This document shows positions 1 to 11,200 of a stretch of 64,000 nt of DNA, in pieces. Numbering within the stretch: position 1 is the first letter of the stretch; the number at the start of each line of letters is the position of its first letter. The notes beneath the pieces are model-generated. The model did no database searches. It had not been told where the DNA came from and saw only the letters and a program-made list of their open reading frames with translations. Made by a program: the position numbers and the translations under genes. Source of the DNA: Tenodera sinensis (lineage: Eukaryota > Arthropoda > Insecta > Mantodea > Mantidae); NCBI GenBank assembly GCA_030765045.1, contig CM060961.1:138376064-138440063 (forward strand), given 5' to 3'.

Positions 1-1430
1 ATAATGTCTTTCAAGAATGCGACACGAACATTTTGAAGAAAATTCCTCCACCCTTAACTACCTTTTACATGGAAACTTTTTCGAAAATTTTGATTTTCTT
101 GAAAATGGCTCTAACGATTTTGATTAAAATGCCATATGTTTGAGATATTTCTATGACAAATGAAATATATATCTATCTTGAATTTTCTGGCTATAGCCCA
201 TGTACTCCTGATTACTGTGGATGACTTTTCCTTAACTGGTAAACCGTAAGAGATAGCCAATCTTACTATATAAAACATGTACCTAGATCTTGCTAAAACA
301 CACAATTTAGGTCTATATCAATTTTCACTTTCTCTACTGACTTGTATTCCACCCAAAAATTCGATGTCGAGATTTCACCGGAAATATGTTTTGAGGCCCC
401 CTGAATCCAAAAAAAGCATTTTTAGAAAAAGGTCCGTGTGTGTGTCTGTGTGTCACTGTGTGTCAGTCTGTGTGTCAGTCTGTGGACAGCCTAACTCAAG
501 AACGAAAAGTCGGTTAAAAACCAAAGTTGGTATTTAAGTTTATAGTCTTTCAAGGATGCGACACGAAGATCTTGAAGAAAATAGCCCTACCCTAAACTAC
601 CCTTTACATGGAAACTTTTTCGAAAATTTTGATTTTCTTGAAAATGGCTCTAATGATTTTGATTAAAATGCCATATGTTTGAGATATTTTTATGACAAAT
701 GAAATGTATATCTTGAATTTTCTGGCTATAGCCCCTACAGTCGTAGGTATTTACTCTGGACGACTTTTACATAACTGGTAAACCGTTAGAGATAGACCAA
801 ATCATACTGTACAAAAAATGTAAATCTTGTTAAAATACACAGTTTATGTTCCAATACTTTTTTGTAGGTTGAACCATTTCGGAGATATTCCTTATTATGT
901 GTGTGAGTTTCGGAAAACAAAGCTTTCGTGACATGGAAATAGTTGTTCATTTTTTATATGTTAAGTGTGCAAAGAGAACGGAATCTCAAAGCTTTAAAAG
1001 ATTTGACTATCGCACTACTGTGTATTCTAACATTCTCCTTGCAGCTACAAGGAAATAAGCAATAAGATAATTTTAACAAATGATCATTTTAACTAACACG
1101 AAGAAGATATAGGAGTAAGAGTTTGTAAGAATGGTTAGTACAAAAGTAGAGAAAGTCATGTGAGTGCAACACATCAGATTATTTTGTTTAATGAAACATT
1201 TTTTTTATCCGCTTGGCCGTGCAAAGTGAACGGAATTTGAAAAGCTTTAAAAGATTTGACTGTCGATCAGAGCCATATTCTCCTTGCAGCTAGAAGGAAA
1301 TGAGCAATAAGATAATTTCTGAAAATGTCTATCGCAACAAACACGAAGGAGATATAGGAATAAGAGCTTTTAAGAATGGTTAGTACAAGAGTAGAGAAAG
1401 TCATGTGAGTGCAACACATCAGATTTTTCT
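1..1430 (+). repeat. Dispersed repeat Z, partial copy plus a fuller copy
   Basis: Positions 1-330 and about 340-1430 carry the same ordered blocks: a stretch beginning TATTCCACCCAAAAATTCGA, a GT-rich tract (430-486), a block around ACCAAAGTTGGTATTTAAG, then TTTGATTAAAATGCCATATG, then TGGCTATAGCCC. Matching copies lie at 17880-18230, 47140-47400, 51175-52080, 52970-53133 with 54647-55560, and 55561-56190. No coding potential was recognised. Short ORFs here (for example 277-537) are chance reading through the GT tract. Element class unknown. Confidence 0.7.
967..1430 (+). repeat. Tandem duplication, two units with period near 252 bp
   Basis: The block starting GTGCAAAGAGAACGGAAT at 967 recurs at 1219 as GTGCAAAGTGAACGGAAT. 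Both continue through TAAAAGATTTGACT, ATTCTCCTTGCAGCTA, AAGAAGATATAGGA (first) or AAGGAGATATAGGA (second), and GAGTGCAACACATCAGAT. This is the distal part of repeat Z, duplicated locally; the reverse copy at 51175 has it once. Confidence 0.75.
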
Positions 1431-2600
1431 CTTTTCCTTTGCCAATATATTAAGTCCAACCCATTTACTGTTAGTAAAAACTTCAAGTGTACTTCCATAA
1501 ATATCCAGTCGTTGTTCCAAACTCAGGTTTGAATGCAGTTTGCACCTACAATGATTCGTTCGCTTCATTTAGTCTAATGGAACAGATTATGCATCCCTCA
1601 AACCCCTAAATACGTCGTAAACGAGAGGCAAGCTGCACACTGCTAATTTCTCGAGAGAGCTCTTTGGTTGAGTGCGTGCAGTAAAGGCCGATTAATTCAG
1701 AACCTCTTACAGAACTTAGCTAATCACAAGACTGCTATTCCGAAAATTGCTTGCAAAAAGTAAACCAGGACGTTGGATTTAAACTTTTCCTAAGCAAAGT
1801 TTTGTCCTCGTTAAAAAATAAATGCTGAATACAGAGGATGTCTATTTCGACAACGTTTGATGGAAACGTAGAATCAGACTAAAAAATTAAAGGATAACAA
1901 CCAGGAAATTTTGGCCACTTTGTCGCTGCTCTCAACTACATGAGCTACCATGACAACAGGGCCGAATGATGTTAAATTCTCCTATTGATTTACACTTTTT
2001 CCAGTAAACCACAAGGCATTTGGTATTTTAAGTCGAATTCAATGTTATTGCACCTGAGAGTGAATGAGTGCGTAGTCGGGAGTTGGAGAAGGAAGGACAG
2101 TACAATTATTTGGCTCGCGTATTTAGTTCTTCAACATTCACTTTCACCCGGAGGATAGTTAGCGAGCCGAGATCTTTGTCCTTTACTTGTATCTCTTGTG
2201 TTACACTGTGAATCGTACGGTTCACTCAAATATTGTCATACTCATGTTAATGTGATTTTACATGTGTTGACACGATAAAGATATTCAGAATCGCGAAAAC
2301 AAACGCCACGTTTTCTCCAAGTAAGCGCTTGCGTGGACATTTACTTCTTGGAAGACCAATGTTAGGAGAAAACTAACAAAATGAAAGAGAAAACAGGGGA
2401 GATGTTGAAACTGTGTGTTTCGCTCCACGTGAGGTTAACAGCTGCCTGTCATTGTGATTTTTTTTACTTCATTGGCTGAAGTGGCACGCTCATTGGTACG
2501 ATGTGAAACATTAGTGACTTCCAGAACAAACAATGTATACAGTGTGTGCTACCTGAGAGGATTCTGATGATCAAAGGTAAAGTGCATCTTAACTTTTAGA
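1431..2600. other. No gene recognised
   Basis: About 1.2 kb of AT-rich sequence with no long ORF, RNA gene or repeat that I could match elsewhere in the window. Confidence 0.5.
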
Positions 2601-2621
2601 GTGGCACAATAATACACTACG

Positions 2622-2937
2622 GAGGATTTAAGAGAAATCCGAAAAGTGCAAGAAAGATTTGCTGCAACCACTGGCGTCTCGTACAGTTTTGCTCGCAGAA
2701 TTTTGCAAGAAAAGCAAAAACATGAAGAGTAGGGAGCATCTCTTGGGACTTCTGACAAAAGGCATAACGTCTCGAAAAAGGTAACCGAAATTGACGACAT
2801 TGGTGCATTTAGACGCATCATAGACGATTTCTAAAGACATCTGCAGAAACTGCGTAGTAAAATCAATTCTCAAGGTGGATCTACAAACCTTCGTAGAAGG
2901 GGATTAGGCTTTAAATGGAAAAAGACAAGAAACAATA
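2622..2937 (+). pseudogene. Relic of an IS630/Tc1-like transposase (helix-turn-helix region)
   Basis: Plus-strand reading gives a broken peptide with the helix-turn-helix-like string TTGVSYSFARRILQE, then a charged linker, RRIIDDF, and FKWKK after a glycine-rich turn. In-frame TAG and TAA stops interrupt it. The order (HTH, linker, RRxIxxF, then a second DNA-binding segment ending FKWKK) is what I associate with insect IS630/Tc1-like DDE transposases. The same type of protein is present on the minus strand at 36260-36810, where the first catalytic-Asp region is preserved. Only the N-terminal DNA-binding part is visible here. The assignment is motif memory, not a search. Confidence 0.45.
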
Positions 2938-3289
2938 TGCATGTAATAACTGAAAGTAAAAACATTTGCTCTATGTAAGAATTGAAAATTATTGAAATAT
3001 TCGCTCTAAATTGAAATATTCTCTCTATGTAAGAATTATGTAAATAGTTTTCGAAAACACAGAGCCGAGGTAGGCCTAGTAGTTTAGAAAGACGTAGTTT
3101 ACATCCGTAGCAGGTATTTAACAGGGAAACAATGAGAAATAGACAAAAACATGTTTTAGGGACACCCTGAGCTAATAAAATACACAATTTGATATAATTT
3201 TTCCCTAGCGTCTCTAAATATTTTAATTTATTGTAACACAACGCAAATTCGTCGAATTTCACTCCCGATACCATTATAACAGTTCAGTT

Positions 3290-3545
3290 ACTTTACTATC
3301 ACTTTATTTTCCTTCTAAACTTTTGCACAAAATCACAGTTCTCCTCCACCGACGTCAACACAGCCTACAGTCTTTTGTGATCTTACAACTCACAACTGTT
3401 TTCTTCTTGTAGCCTTGACTCAGTCCTTTTACTGTCTTTCTTTACTTTCTCTGTCTTTCATACACTAACTCCGACGAAACAATAACTATTTTTGCTCGAC
3501 CGTCCTTTGTTGTGCGCCGCGCGTGGTCTCACACTATGTATACGA
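3290..3545 (-). repeat. Repeat X, minus copy
   Basis: Reverse complement reads GTCGGAGTTAGTGTATGAAA, then GACAGAGAAAG, then GGACTGAGTCAAGGCTAC. It matches the plus copies at 48275-48600 and 49925-50230 and a minus piece at 50560-50760. The right edge (3500-3535) in reverse complement reads AGTGTGAGACCACGCGCGGC, similar to the TGTGACGCC motif at 13018, 49163 and 51060. This may be the end of an inverted-repeat element. Confidence 0.6.
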
Positions 3546-3641
3546 TGGACCGTTAAGAACGCCAGTATTTAATTGTGCTGTGTTGTTTTAACGGAAGCAT
3601 TTAGCTTACTTGTTTTGTAATAAAAATTTCTTGCGATTATC

Positions 3642-4075
3642 ATGGAACGCTTTACAATGGAACAACAAATTGTATTGTGAAAGCACATTACAAATCCGGT
3701 GAATGTTACTAAAAAGCTGTGCGGAAGTTTCGTAGGGCTCTTGCTTATTGTAAAGCACATAACGAATTAAGCGTTCCTAGGCCAATGATAAAATTTGAGG
3801 TAACAAAATTGCAGAAGTCAAAACACCAGTGCGCTCTCGTTCCAGCCCTTCTGATGAGAATATCGTAATTCTGCGTGATAGTGTTACCGTGAGCCCACAA
3901 AATCAATTCGTTTCCATTCACAGCAGTTGGACACTGCGAAAACTCCCCTCCAACGAATTCTCACAAAGGTTCTTCATATTCATGCCTACAAAATTAAGTT
4001 AACTCAACATGTAAAACTAATAGACCCTTTGCAATCGAGAAACCTCGATTCAGAACTTGCCAACGTGACCATGTG
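3642..4075 (+). pseudogene. Relic of a DUF4817-type HTH / mariner-like transposase
   Basis: An ATG at 3642 opens a peptide starting MERFTMEQQIV. Across several frameshifts come a KAHYKSGE/KAVRKFRRAL-like block, the string SDENIVILRDSV and then HAYKIKLTQHVK. This is the order of N-terminal domains in a widespread insect transposase group: MERFT start, HTH, 'RS..DENI..vR.SV', then a second HTH ending 'HAYK.qLTQ.LKP'. The DDE catalytic domain is missing and indels break the frame, so it is a dead fragment. It lies about 100 bp after repeat X; whether the two belong to one element is not shown by the sequence. Confidence 0.55.
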
Positions 4076-4880
4076 ACGTAACAACCTGTAACTTTTTCCT
4101 TTGGGGACAGTTAACATCAGGAGTTTACGAGTGAAAATAATCCTTCAACAATACAACTGAAGGAAGAGATTCGAAATGTAATCGTCTAAATGAGTATATC
4201 TGTCTGAATGTGATAAATATAATTAATAGAGCTACAACAAGCAGAGCAAACCGCGGGGGACATACGTCAGATATAATTTTTCTTACGTAATGTTTTTATG
4301 TGTAATAGCAACATGTATTCTTTGTATTGATGCTGAAATATGCCACATTTCATGAAAACAAAGTGCTTTCTTCATTAAACAGTTAAAAACCCACGTTGTT
4401 AATGGTTCACCCTATTTTTAAATCCTATCATATGATAAACACGCTATATTTAAATCTTACCAAATGACAACTGCATTTGACAGAAATACATGGCTTGAAA
4501 ATTGAGAATTGTGTTGTTTTCTCACCTACATTCTACCTGGACAAACAAAAAGCAGTTTTAACGATTGATTACCTCAGATATAAGGAGTAGGGAATAATAT
4601 TTTATCTTTTGAAGGTGGAATGGATCAACTGTTTTATGTGGATAGTACGTGTGAAATTGTAAGGAGTAGAGAAAGTCATGGAAAATTTACAGTAAACTTC
4701 AGCATATATTATTGGTCTAATTAGTGATTTATCCATTATAAAAATGGATTAGAATGATAAAATTATTGGTAATACTGTACACAAGGACCTCTCAGGGTGC
4801 ATACACCAGTGCACTGCACGGTGCAAGGTGCAAAATGCGACTACGAAAAGCTGTTCTCGATGCACCTCCACTTGCTCTTA
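4076..4880. other. No gene recognised
   Basis: AT-rich spacer with no supported ORF. A short string GTAGAGAAAGTCATG near 4667 echoes repeat Z but is too small to call as a copy. Confidence 0.4.
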
Positions 4881-4885
4881 CCAAG

Positions 4886-5530
4886 TGGGATAGCTCAGGC
4901 AGTAACGTCTGTGGCCCCCATTCGGGAGGTCACGAGTTCGATCCCCGTGGCCGCGCACTCTGGCATGGGTTTTTCCGTGGTTTCCCCATGTCACTTAGGC
5001 GAATGCTGGTATTTATTATTTCATACGAAGGTTTCTTTTCCATCATTTCCCTTTATTCCATTTCCTTATTTCAGGTGCACTTTCAGGCGTGTAGTGCTGG
5101 TAGTACCGGGCAGATGGCGCAGATGGTAACTGCCGTTCTCGGCACTAAGTGGCGTTTGGTCGGCCTTGTCCTCCTTCGGTGGTAGGGGGGTTTACTTTCA
5201 GTGCCACATTGGAAGCGCGGTGTAATGGCTACTAGGTGGCGCCTGGCGACGGGATGAAGATATCTCAGCACTTGTTAGGGACTTCCGCGCGTCTCTGTGG
5301 CCTGCGACCCTAAGTGGCACCTTTGGTTCCCTCGTTTCATCCCTGCCTTCTGGGGGTGGTAGCCACAATATATCTGTGTAGGTCGAAGTGAGCGAGGTGT
5401 CCCCTCTGTGTCTGTACCTTATGCTCTTTCCTTAGGCTTGTCTCTCTCGCTTTGCCTTCTCACCCTTCCTCAATTTTATCGCTGTTTCTTCCTTACATTA
5501 CTGCATAATGTTTACGTGCGATTAAATTAA
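4886..5530 (+). mobile_element. tRNA-headed SINE-like element (SINE-C1)
   Basis: The head (4886-4953) has a Pol III A box around ATAGCTCAGGCAGTAACG and a B box GAGTTCGATCCCC in tRNA-like spacing. It is followed by TGGGTTTTTCCGTGGTTTCC, a motif that recurs in weaker form at 44925 and 52470. The GC-rich body runs to about 5430 and ends in AT-rich sequence near 5530. ORFs at 4754-5185 and nearby are chance reading of this repeat. The right edge is approximate and I found no clear target-site duplication. Confidence 0.55.
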
Positions 5531-5895
5531 ATTCTTTAATCAGGTTTCTTCATGACCAAATGTGGGTTTTATCTAGAGAACACTGCTAAAAATCTCATTT
5601 TGTAATAAACAATGGTTTGGCAAGTTGTAGCAGTCTGTTTAATTCTTCCCTTCTAGCATTTCCTATGATTTTACCATGCGTTTCTGGGTGTACAGTGTAT
5701 AGTGTCTTTCAATAGATGATATTCTTACGCAATTATTGTATCGCAGATGAGGCACCTGATTTTATCCTCACGACTTTCAAAAAATAATGAAGTTCCCACT
5801 CTGATTTAAGTGCACTTCCAGCATTCTTTGTCTTCTTTGGATCAGATTGCTCCATTATTAGTAGTTGTATTTCAGATATATTTTTCACTGATAAG

Positions 5896-6147
5896 CAGGG
5901 TTTGGGCTTTTAGTAAGAAATCCATTAAGTTAAGCATGCACTACAACGGGAAGTGTAAGCGCCGGCGACCTTGCTGTGTTCTTGTAAACAAATAGACTGG
6001 AAGGCAGTATAGTGTACATGCCACATAACATGACGTAACGGGATAATACAAAAAAAAACATGAAGTATCAAGGTAGCTGCAGCTTTCCAGATCGAGTAAC
6101 CCATCAATCCTGTTACACATTTCTGCCTATCCAATATTCTTCTCTAC
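5896..6147 (-). mobile_element. hAT element end (hAT-3), left part
   Basis: Begins CAGGGTTTGGGCTTTTAGTA and stays about 85% similar by eye for some 130 bp to the inward reading of the right end of the complete hAT at 39400-40476. The CAGGG terminus fits a hAT terminal inverted repeat. In the complete element this end is downstream of the transposase, so here the transposase should lie to the right on the minus strand; a matching relic is found at 12524-12890. LINE-1 lies between the two parts. The far end was not found. Confidence 0.65.
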
Positions 6148-6186
6148 AACACTTTGACCTCGAACACTCGGAACCTCATGAAAACG
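6148..6186 (+). repeat. Inverted repeat, left arm, flanking LINE-1
   Basis: Reads ACTTTGACCTCGAACACTCG followed by GAACCTCATGAAAACG. The reverse complement occurs at 12487-12526 with a few differences. Without LINE-1 the arms would bound a segment of about 530 bp, the structure of a MITE-like element. No target-site duplication outside the arms was seen. Confidence 0.6.
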
Positions 6187-6261
6187 GGTTTAGAATAACA
6201 ATTAATCATTAACAAAACAGTGATCTGTGTCATTTCCATGCAAAACGTTGCATTCTACTTC

Positions 6262-6273
6262 AAGAGACATTTT
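6262..6273 (+). repeat. Target-site duplication of LINE-1, left copy
   Basis: AAGAGACATTTT, identical to 12109-12120. The perfect 12-bp repeat brackets the element and fixes both ends. Confidence 0.9.
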
Positions 6274-6718
6274 CCCCCAGGGGCTCCTACTACGGTAGAG
6301 ACGGGTTTGGCGTACCCGGGGCCCCGAGCCATACTTTCGATTGGGTTCCTCCAAGAGGTGAGAGGGTACATGCCAAACGCCCAATCAACTTTGGTCCACT
6401 TTTGTGTTTGACCTCCCACCTGTTACCTCCCTGTACACAGTCTGATGGATAACCTACGCGCGGATTGTAGGAGGATGGGGTGACGCAAGGGGTGACTGGG
6501 TAATCGCGGGTAACTGGGTAAGTCCCAGCCCCTGGTTATCATGTATGATCTGTGTGCGTATCCGCTGATAAAGGTCAGTCCCGGGGAGGAGCCACTGCAT
6601 GAGCTGATGCACTCCTGAAGGCGATTGGGTCCCTCTGTCTATACATTGGGAGGTGAGACCCTAGGGTGAGCAAGGTCCAGGCCAGGACTCTCACCTAAGC
6701 CGGGGTGGCGCCCAGGAT
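6274..6718 (+). promoter_or_regulatory. LINE-1 5' UTR with presumed internal promoter
   Basis: Starts right after the duplication with CCCCCAGGGGCTCCTACTAC. The first 55 bp match the 5' end of LINE-2 (35255 leftwards) at roughly 80%, although other non-coding parts differ. GC content is above the flanks. LINEs of this kind carry a downstream Pol II promoter in this position; promoter activity itself is inferred. Confidence 0.6.
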
Positions 6719-6724
6719 GTGAGC

Positions 6725-8169
6725 ATGCCATCGGAGACATTTGCAATGGTGGAGGATATCATCGCCAGGGGACATCCTAAACAAAATATAAAAAACCAGA
6801 AAACGATTGGAAAGGAAGTAGCAGAGTTGAGTGGTCCTCGCTACTTAATATTTACTAGAACTAAGGAAGGAAGGAAATTTACATCGGTGAACTCATTTGT
6901 TATCCAAAAGGGTCTTGATAAAATAGCTGGCCCAGTGAAGAACTGCACAAGATCTCGCAACGGCACGCTCCTGGTTGAAGCTAATTCAGCATCCCAGGCG
7001 GCTACTTTACTTAAGGCTAGCTATCCGGTACGCGTAGAACTGCATAGGACTTTGAACTCCTCCCGTGGAGTTGTGAGCACCGGGGCATTGGACGGCATGT
7101 CCAATGAGGAGATTCAGGAGAACCTCGAAGATCAAGGTGTAACAGCAGTATACCGGGTTCAGAGAAAAGATGGAGGCGAATATCTGCCTACCCGTACCCT
7201 TTTCCTTACCTTTAATCGGGTAGATCTCCCACAAAGGAGAAAGGCTGGGTACGAGGCCATTGAAGTAAGACCATATATTCCGAACCCGATTAGATGTTAC
7301 AAATGCCAGCGCTTTGGTCATACAAGTGACACATGCAGTGGTAGAGCTACCTGCGTGAACTGTGGAGGCATCGCCCATGACGATGACTGTATATCACCTT
7401 CCAGTTGCATTAACTGCAGGGGAGAACATCCAGCAAACTCCCGAGAATGTCCTCGTTATGTGGAGGAAAGAGCTATCCAGGAGATCCGGGTTAGAGAGAA
7501 GGTGTCCTTCTCAGAAGCCCGAAAGCTCTTACGTTTGTGACAGCCCGCTATCCCGAATTCCGGTACCTATAGCTCGGTTGTAGCTAAACTAGTACCGTGT
7601 CGGGAAATCGCAACTCAAACTTGCAATGAATGCGAGAATCAGATAAGATTCTCGTAGCTAGGTCACCTCCAAAGCCTCCGACATCACCTAAGTCCGCCAG
7701 GGCATCTACAAGCACCGCAGTTCAATCCAGCAGACCAGGAAGGTCGCCAACAAAGAAGCCGAGCTCAAAAAGTAGACCGATTGTATACGATGCGCCACCG
7801 ATCAAGTTTAAGACCCAGTATCAAAGATCTGATTTCCTCAAAGACAATAAGATATCTCCCAAGGCACCAAAGGGAAAGAAAAGCCCAAAGACATCTCCCA
7901 GGAGATCCTCTTCGGAGGAATCCTCTGGGATGGCTACAGACCAGCGAATGTCATCTTCGCCGGTCTCCGTGTCCAATCGGTTCGAGGCTCTCGAACCAAA
8001 ATTCACTATGGGAACACGGACGTCCTCGACAGAGGACATGGAACTGGAATCTGTCCACACTGGGAGACCCCCAGTGGAAAAGAGGCGCGAAAAAGCGTCC
8101 GATAAAAATGTAAGCCCAAGAGAGAAGAAAAGGGCTAAATTAGTTCGACAACCGCCTACTCCAAAGTAA
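6725..8169 (+). pseudogene. LINE-1 ORF1, gag-like RNA-binding protein, frameshifted
   Basis: First ATG at 6725 (MPSETFAMVEDII). The intact first part runs to a TGA at 7538-7540 and ends in three Cys/His knuckles: CYKCQRFGHTSDTC is canonical CCHC, while CVNCGGIAHDDDC and CINCRGEHPANSREC are shorter or longer variants. A basic segment EERAIQEIRVREKVSFSEAR follows, as is usual in jockey-type ORF1. Just after it the reading jumps frame at least twice (about 7540-7630), and the Ser/Pro/Lys-rich tail continues at 7630-8169 to TAA. The protein would bind element RNA in the ribonucleoprotein particle. This copy is probably inactive because of the indels, unless frameshifting is used. Confidence 0.75.
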
Positions 8170-8212
8170 TGAAGAGTTACCTTGGAATTACCTATCCCAT
8201 ACACAATGCAAT

Positions 8213-11200
8213 ATCACTATCCTACAATGGAACGTATGTGGAATTCGAACCCAAAGACCAGAACTTGAGCTTTTGCCCAAAGAAAACGAACCTCTGGTTG
8301 CATGTTTGCAAGAGACTAAGCTGCGTCCTCATGACGCTTTCCATCTAAGACGATACACCCCAATACGGTGTGATGTTACACCAGAAGAGGGTGTACCGGC
8401 ACATGGCGGCGCTATGATGCTTGTTAGAGATGAGGTGTATATGCAAACTCTACCATTGCACTCTGATATACAATCAGTTGCTGTATGGATTAAACTGCCA
8501 AACATACATTTCACCATCTGTAATGTTTATTTGCCTCCGTCCCATGACTTCTCGCACATTGATTTAGAAGATCTAGTTTCCCAGTTGCCAACACCGTTTC
8601 TGTTGGTGGGAGACTTCAATGCGCACCACCCACTTTGGGGTTCAAGTCGCGCTTGTGCGAGAGGTACGCTCATCGCCGATTTCCTGGACAGTCACAACCT
8701 AGCTCTCCTCAACACTGGAGAGCCTACATTCATTTCTGACTCTCACAGCAGCTTTTCACACCACGATCTTGCAGTTTTTTCACCTCAGTTGGCAGTCTCC
8801 TTACAATGGAATGTCATCTCTGATTTACACTCTAGTGACCACTTCCCATGTCTTATTAGTCTCTTGACACAACATACATTTTCCACACGTATACCCAGAT
8901 GGCGTTTGGACCATGCCAACTGGAACCTTTACACCCAGTTGGCTGTCTTTAGCTACAACGAGCACGACTCAGTGAATAATTTGGAGCAGCATCTCACGGA
9001 GACGATTCTCTCTGCTGCTGAACAATCGATTCCGCGGTCGACTACACACCCCCGTCGATTTCCCGTCCCCTGGTGGACGGAAGAATGTCGGAATGCCATT
9101 CGTGCTCGAAGGCGTGCCCTTAGGGTTTTCCAACGTCACCCTACTCTGGAAAACCTAATCGAATACAAGAAAATGCGCGCCAGGTCCAGACAAGTCATTA
9201 AGGATAGCAAAAAGTTATCATGGAGCAAATTTGTAGCTTCATTTAACCGACACACACCTTCCTCGGTTGTGCGGGATAGATTAAGGCGTGTTGCAGCTAA
9301 AACGACCCAAATACCAATTGCGGGACTAAAAACAGCCACAGGAGCTGTTGTTGATTCACTTGAAGTGGCCAATACCTTTGGCAGTGTTTTCGCACAAGTG
9401 TCTAGCTCGGAAAACTACTCCCCTGCGTTCCTTCCAATTAAAACTCAGGTGGAATCTCAAGGCTTTTCGTTTGGTTCTAGAAACGTAGAAGATTACAATC
9501 GCCTTTTCAACATGGCAGAGCTGGAGCATTCCCTGAAATCTTTGCGATGTTCAGTACCAGGACCGGACGGTATTCATGTACAAATGTTACAACAGCTCTC
9601 TCCTGAAGGTAAGGCATTCCTGCTCGAGGTCTATAATCGTGTTTGGGTTGACAGTTTACTCCCAGAAAATTGGTGGGAGGCCACCGTTATTCCCATCTTG
9701 AAGGCTGGAACGGACCGTTATCTTCCCTCCAGCTACCGTCCTATTTCCCTCACCAGTTGCGTCTGCAAGGTGATGGAACGCATGATCAATGGACGATTGG
9801 TATGGTGGTTAGAAAGTCGTAACCTACTGACTAACATCCAGTGTGGTTTTCGACGACACCGTTCAACTGTTGACCATCTTGTGTCAATATCGACACAGAT
9901 AATGGACGGCTTTATGAAGAACTGTCAAACCGTTGGCATATTTTTCGATCTTGAGAAGGCTTATGATACGTGCTGGCGAGCAGGGATTCTACGTTCCCTG
10001 TATGCCTGGAACATACGTGGACGCCTTCCACTTTTCATTCAGGAGTTTATGAAGGACCGCTTTTTCCGAGTAAGGGTCGGCTCGGTTTTTTCTAATTCTT
10101 TTGTCCAGGAGGAGGGAGTACCTCAGGGTTCGGTGCTAAGTGTCACGCTCTTTGCTATAGCAATTAACTCCATCTGGAAATGTGTTCCACCTGGAGTTTC
10201 GTCACGCCTATTCGTAGACGACTTCGCTGTCTATTACACTTCTCAGCGCACGGCGTTCTTACAACGGCACCTGCAGCAATGTTTGGACAACCTTAGAGAA
10301 TGGAGCGTGAAAAACGGCTTCCGTTTCTCAACTGAGAAGTCAATCTGCGTTAATTTCTGGCGTTGTAGGAGACGATTACCACCTTCTCTCCACTTCGGTC
10401 CAGATTTACTTCCTTTCGCAGAAGAGACGCGCTTCCTGGGTTTGATCCTGGACAGGAAGCTTAGTTGGTCGTCGCATATTGCACAGCTAAGAGCACGATG
10501 TGACCGTTCCCTAAATATCATGCGAGTACTGAATGGCAAATCGTGGGGAGCGGATCGGACAATTTTGTTGCGAATATATCGCGCATTGGTCCGATCCAAG
10601 CTAGACTATGGGTGTATTGTTTATTCGTCAGCACGACCATCTGTGCTGAGAAGATTAGACGTGGTCCATAATACGGGCATCCGCATTGCAACAGCAGCTT
10701 TTCCAACAAGCCCAGTGGTGAGCCTTTACGCCGAGTCCGCAGAACTTCCTCTGCAATATTGGCGTGAGATTCTCTTGGCAAATTATGGTTGTGCGCTTAG
10801 ATGTATGCCTAAGCACCCAGCGTTCGCTTCATTTTTCACCACCACGCTAAGAGAACGATATAGAAATAGCACCCTTAGTCCTAAGCCTGCGGGGTTCCGT
10901 TTCCAAGACCTTCTAGTGAAGCTTGGAGTGGAACTGCCTGGGATGTTCACCAAGGGCGAGAGGCTTTACCCCCCTTGGCTATCTGGTACGCCCCATGTAG
11001 ATCTTGGGATGACCGTACACCAGAAGTCCACGATGCCTATTTCAAGTATCCGCACATGTTTCTTAGAATTTTTGTCAGGCTACACTGACCGTCGATATAT
11101 TTACACTGATGGGTCAAAGGGCACCAACGGTGTTGGATGTGCTTATGTTTATGGAACCGAACCATATACATTCTGTTTTCCAAATAGCACTTCCAATGTT

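Noticed and set aside
4754..5185. 143-codon ORF as a gene
   Set aside because: It runs across the tRNA-like head and body of a SINE and has no domain.
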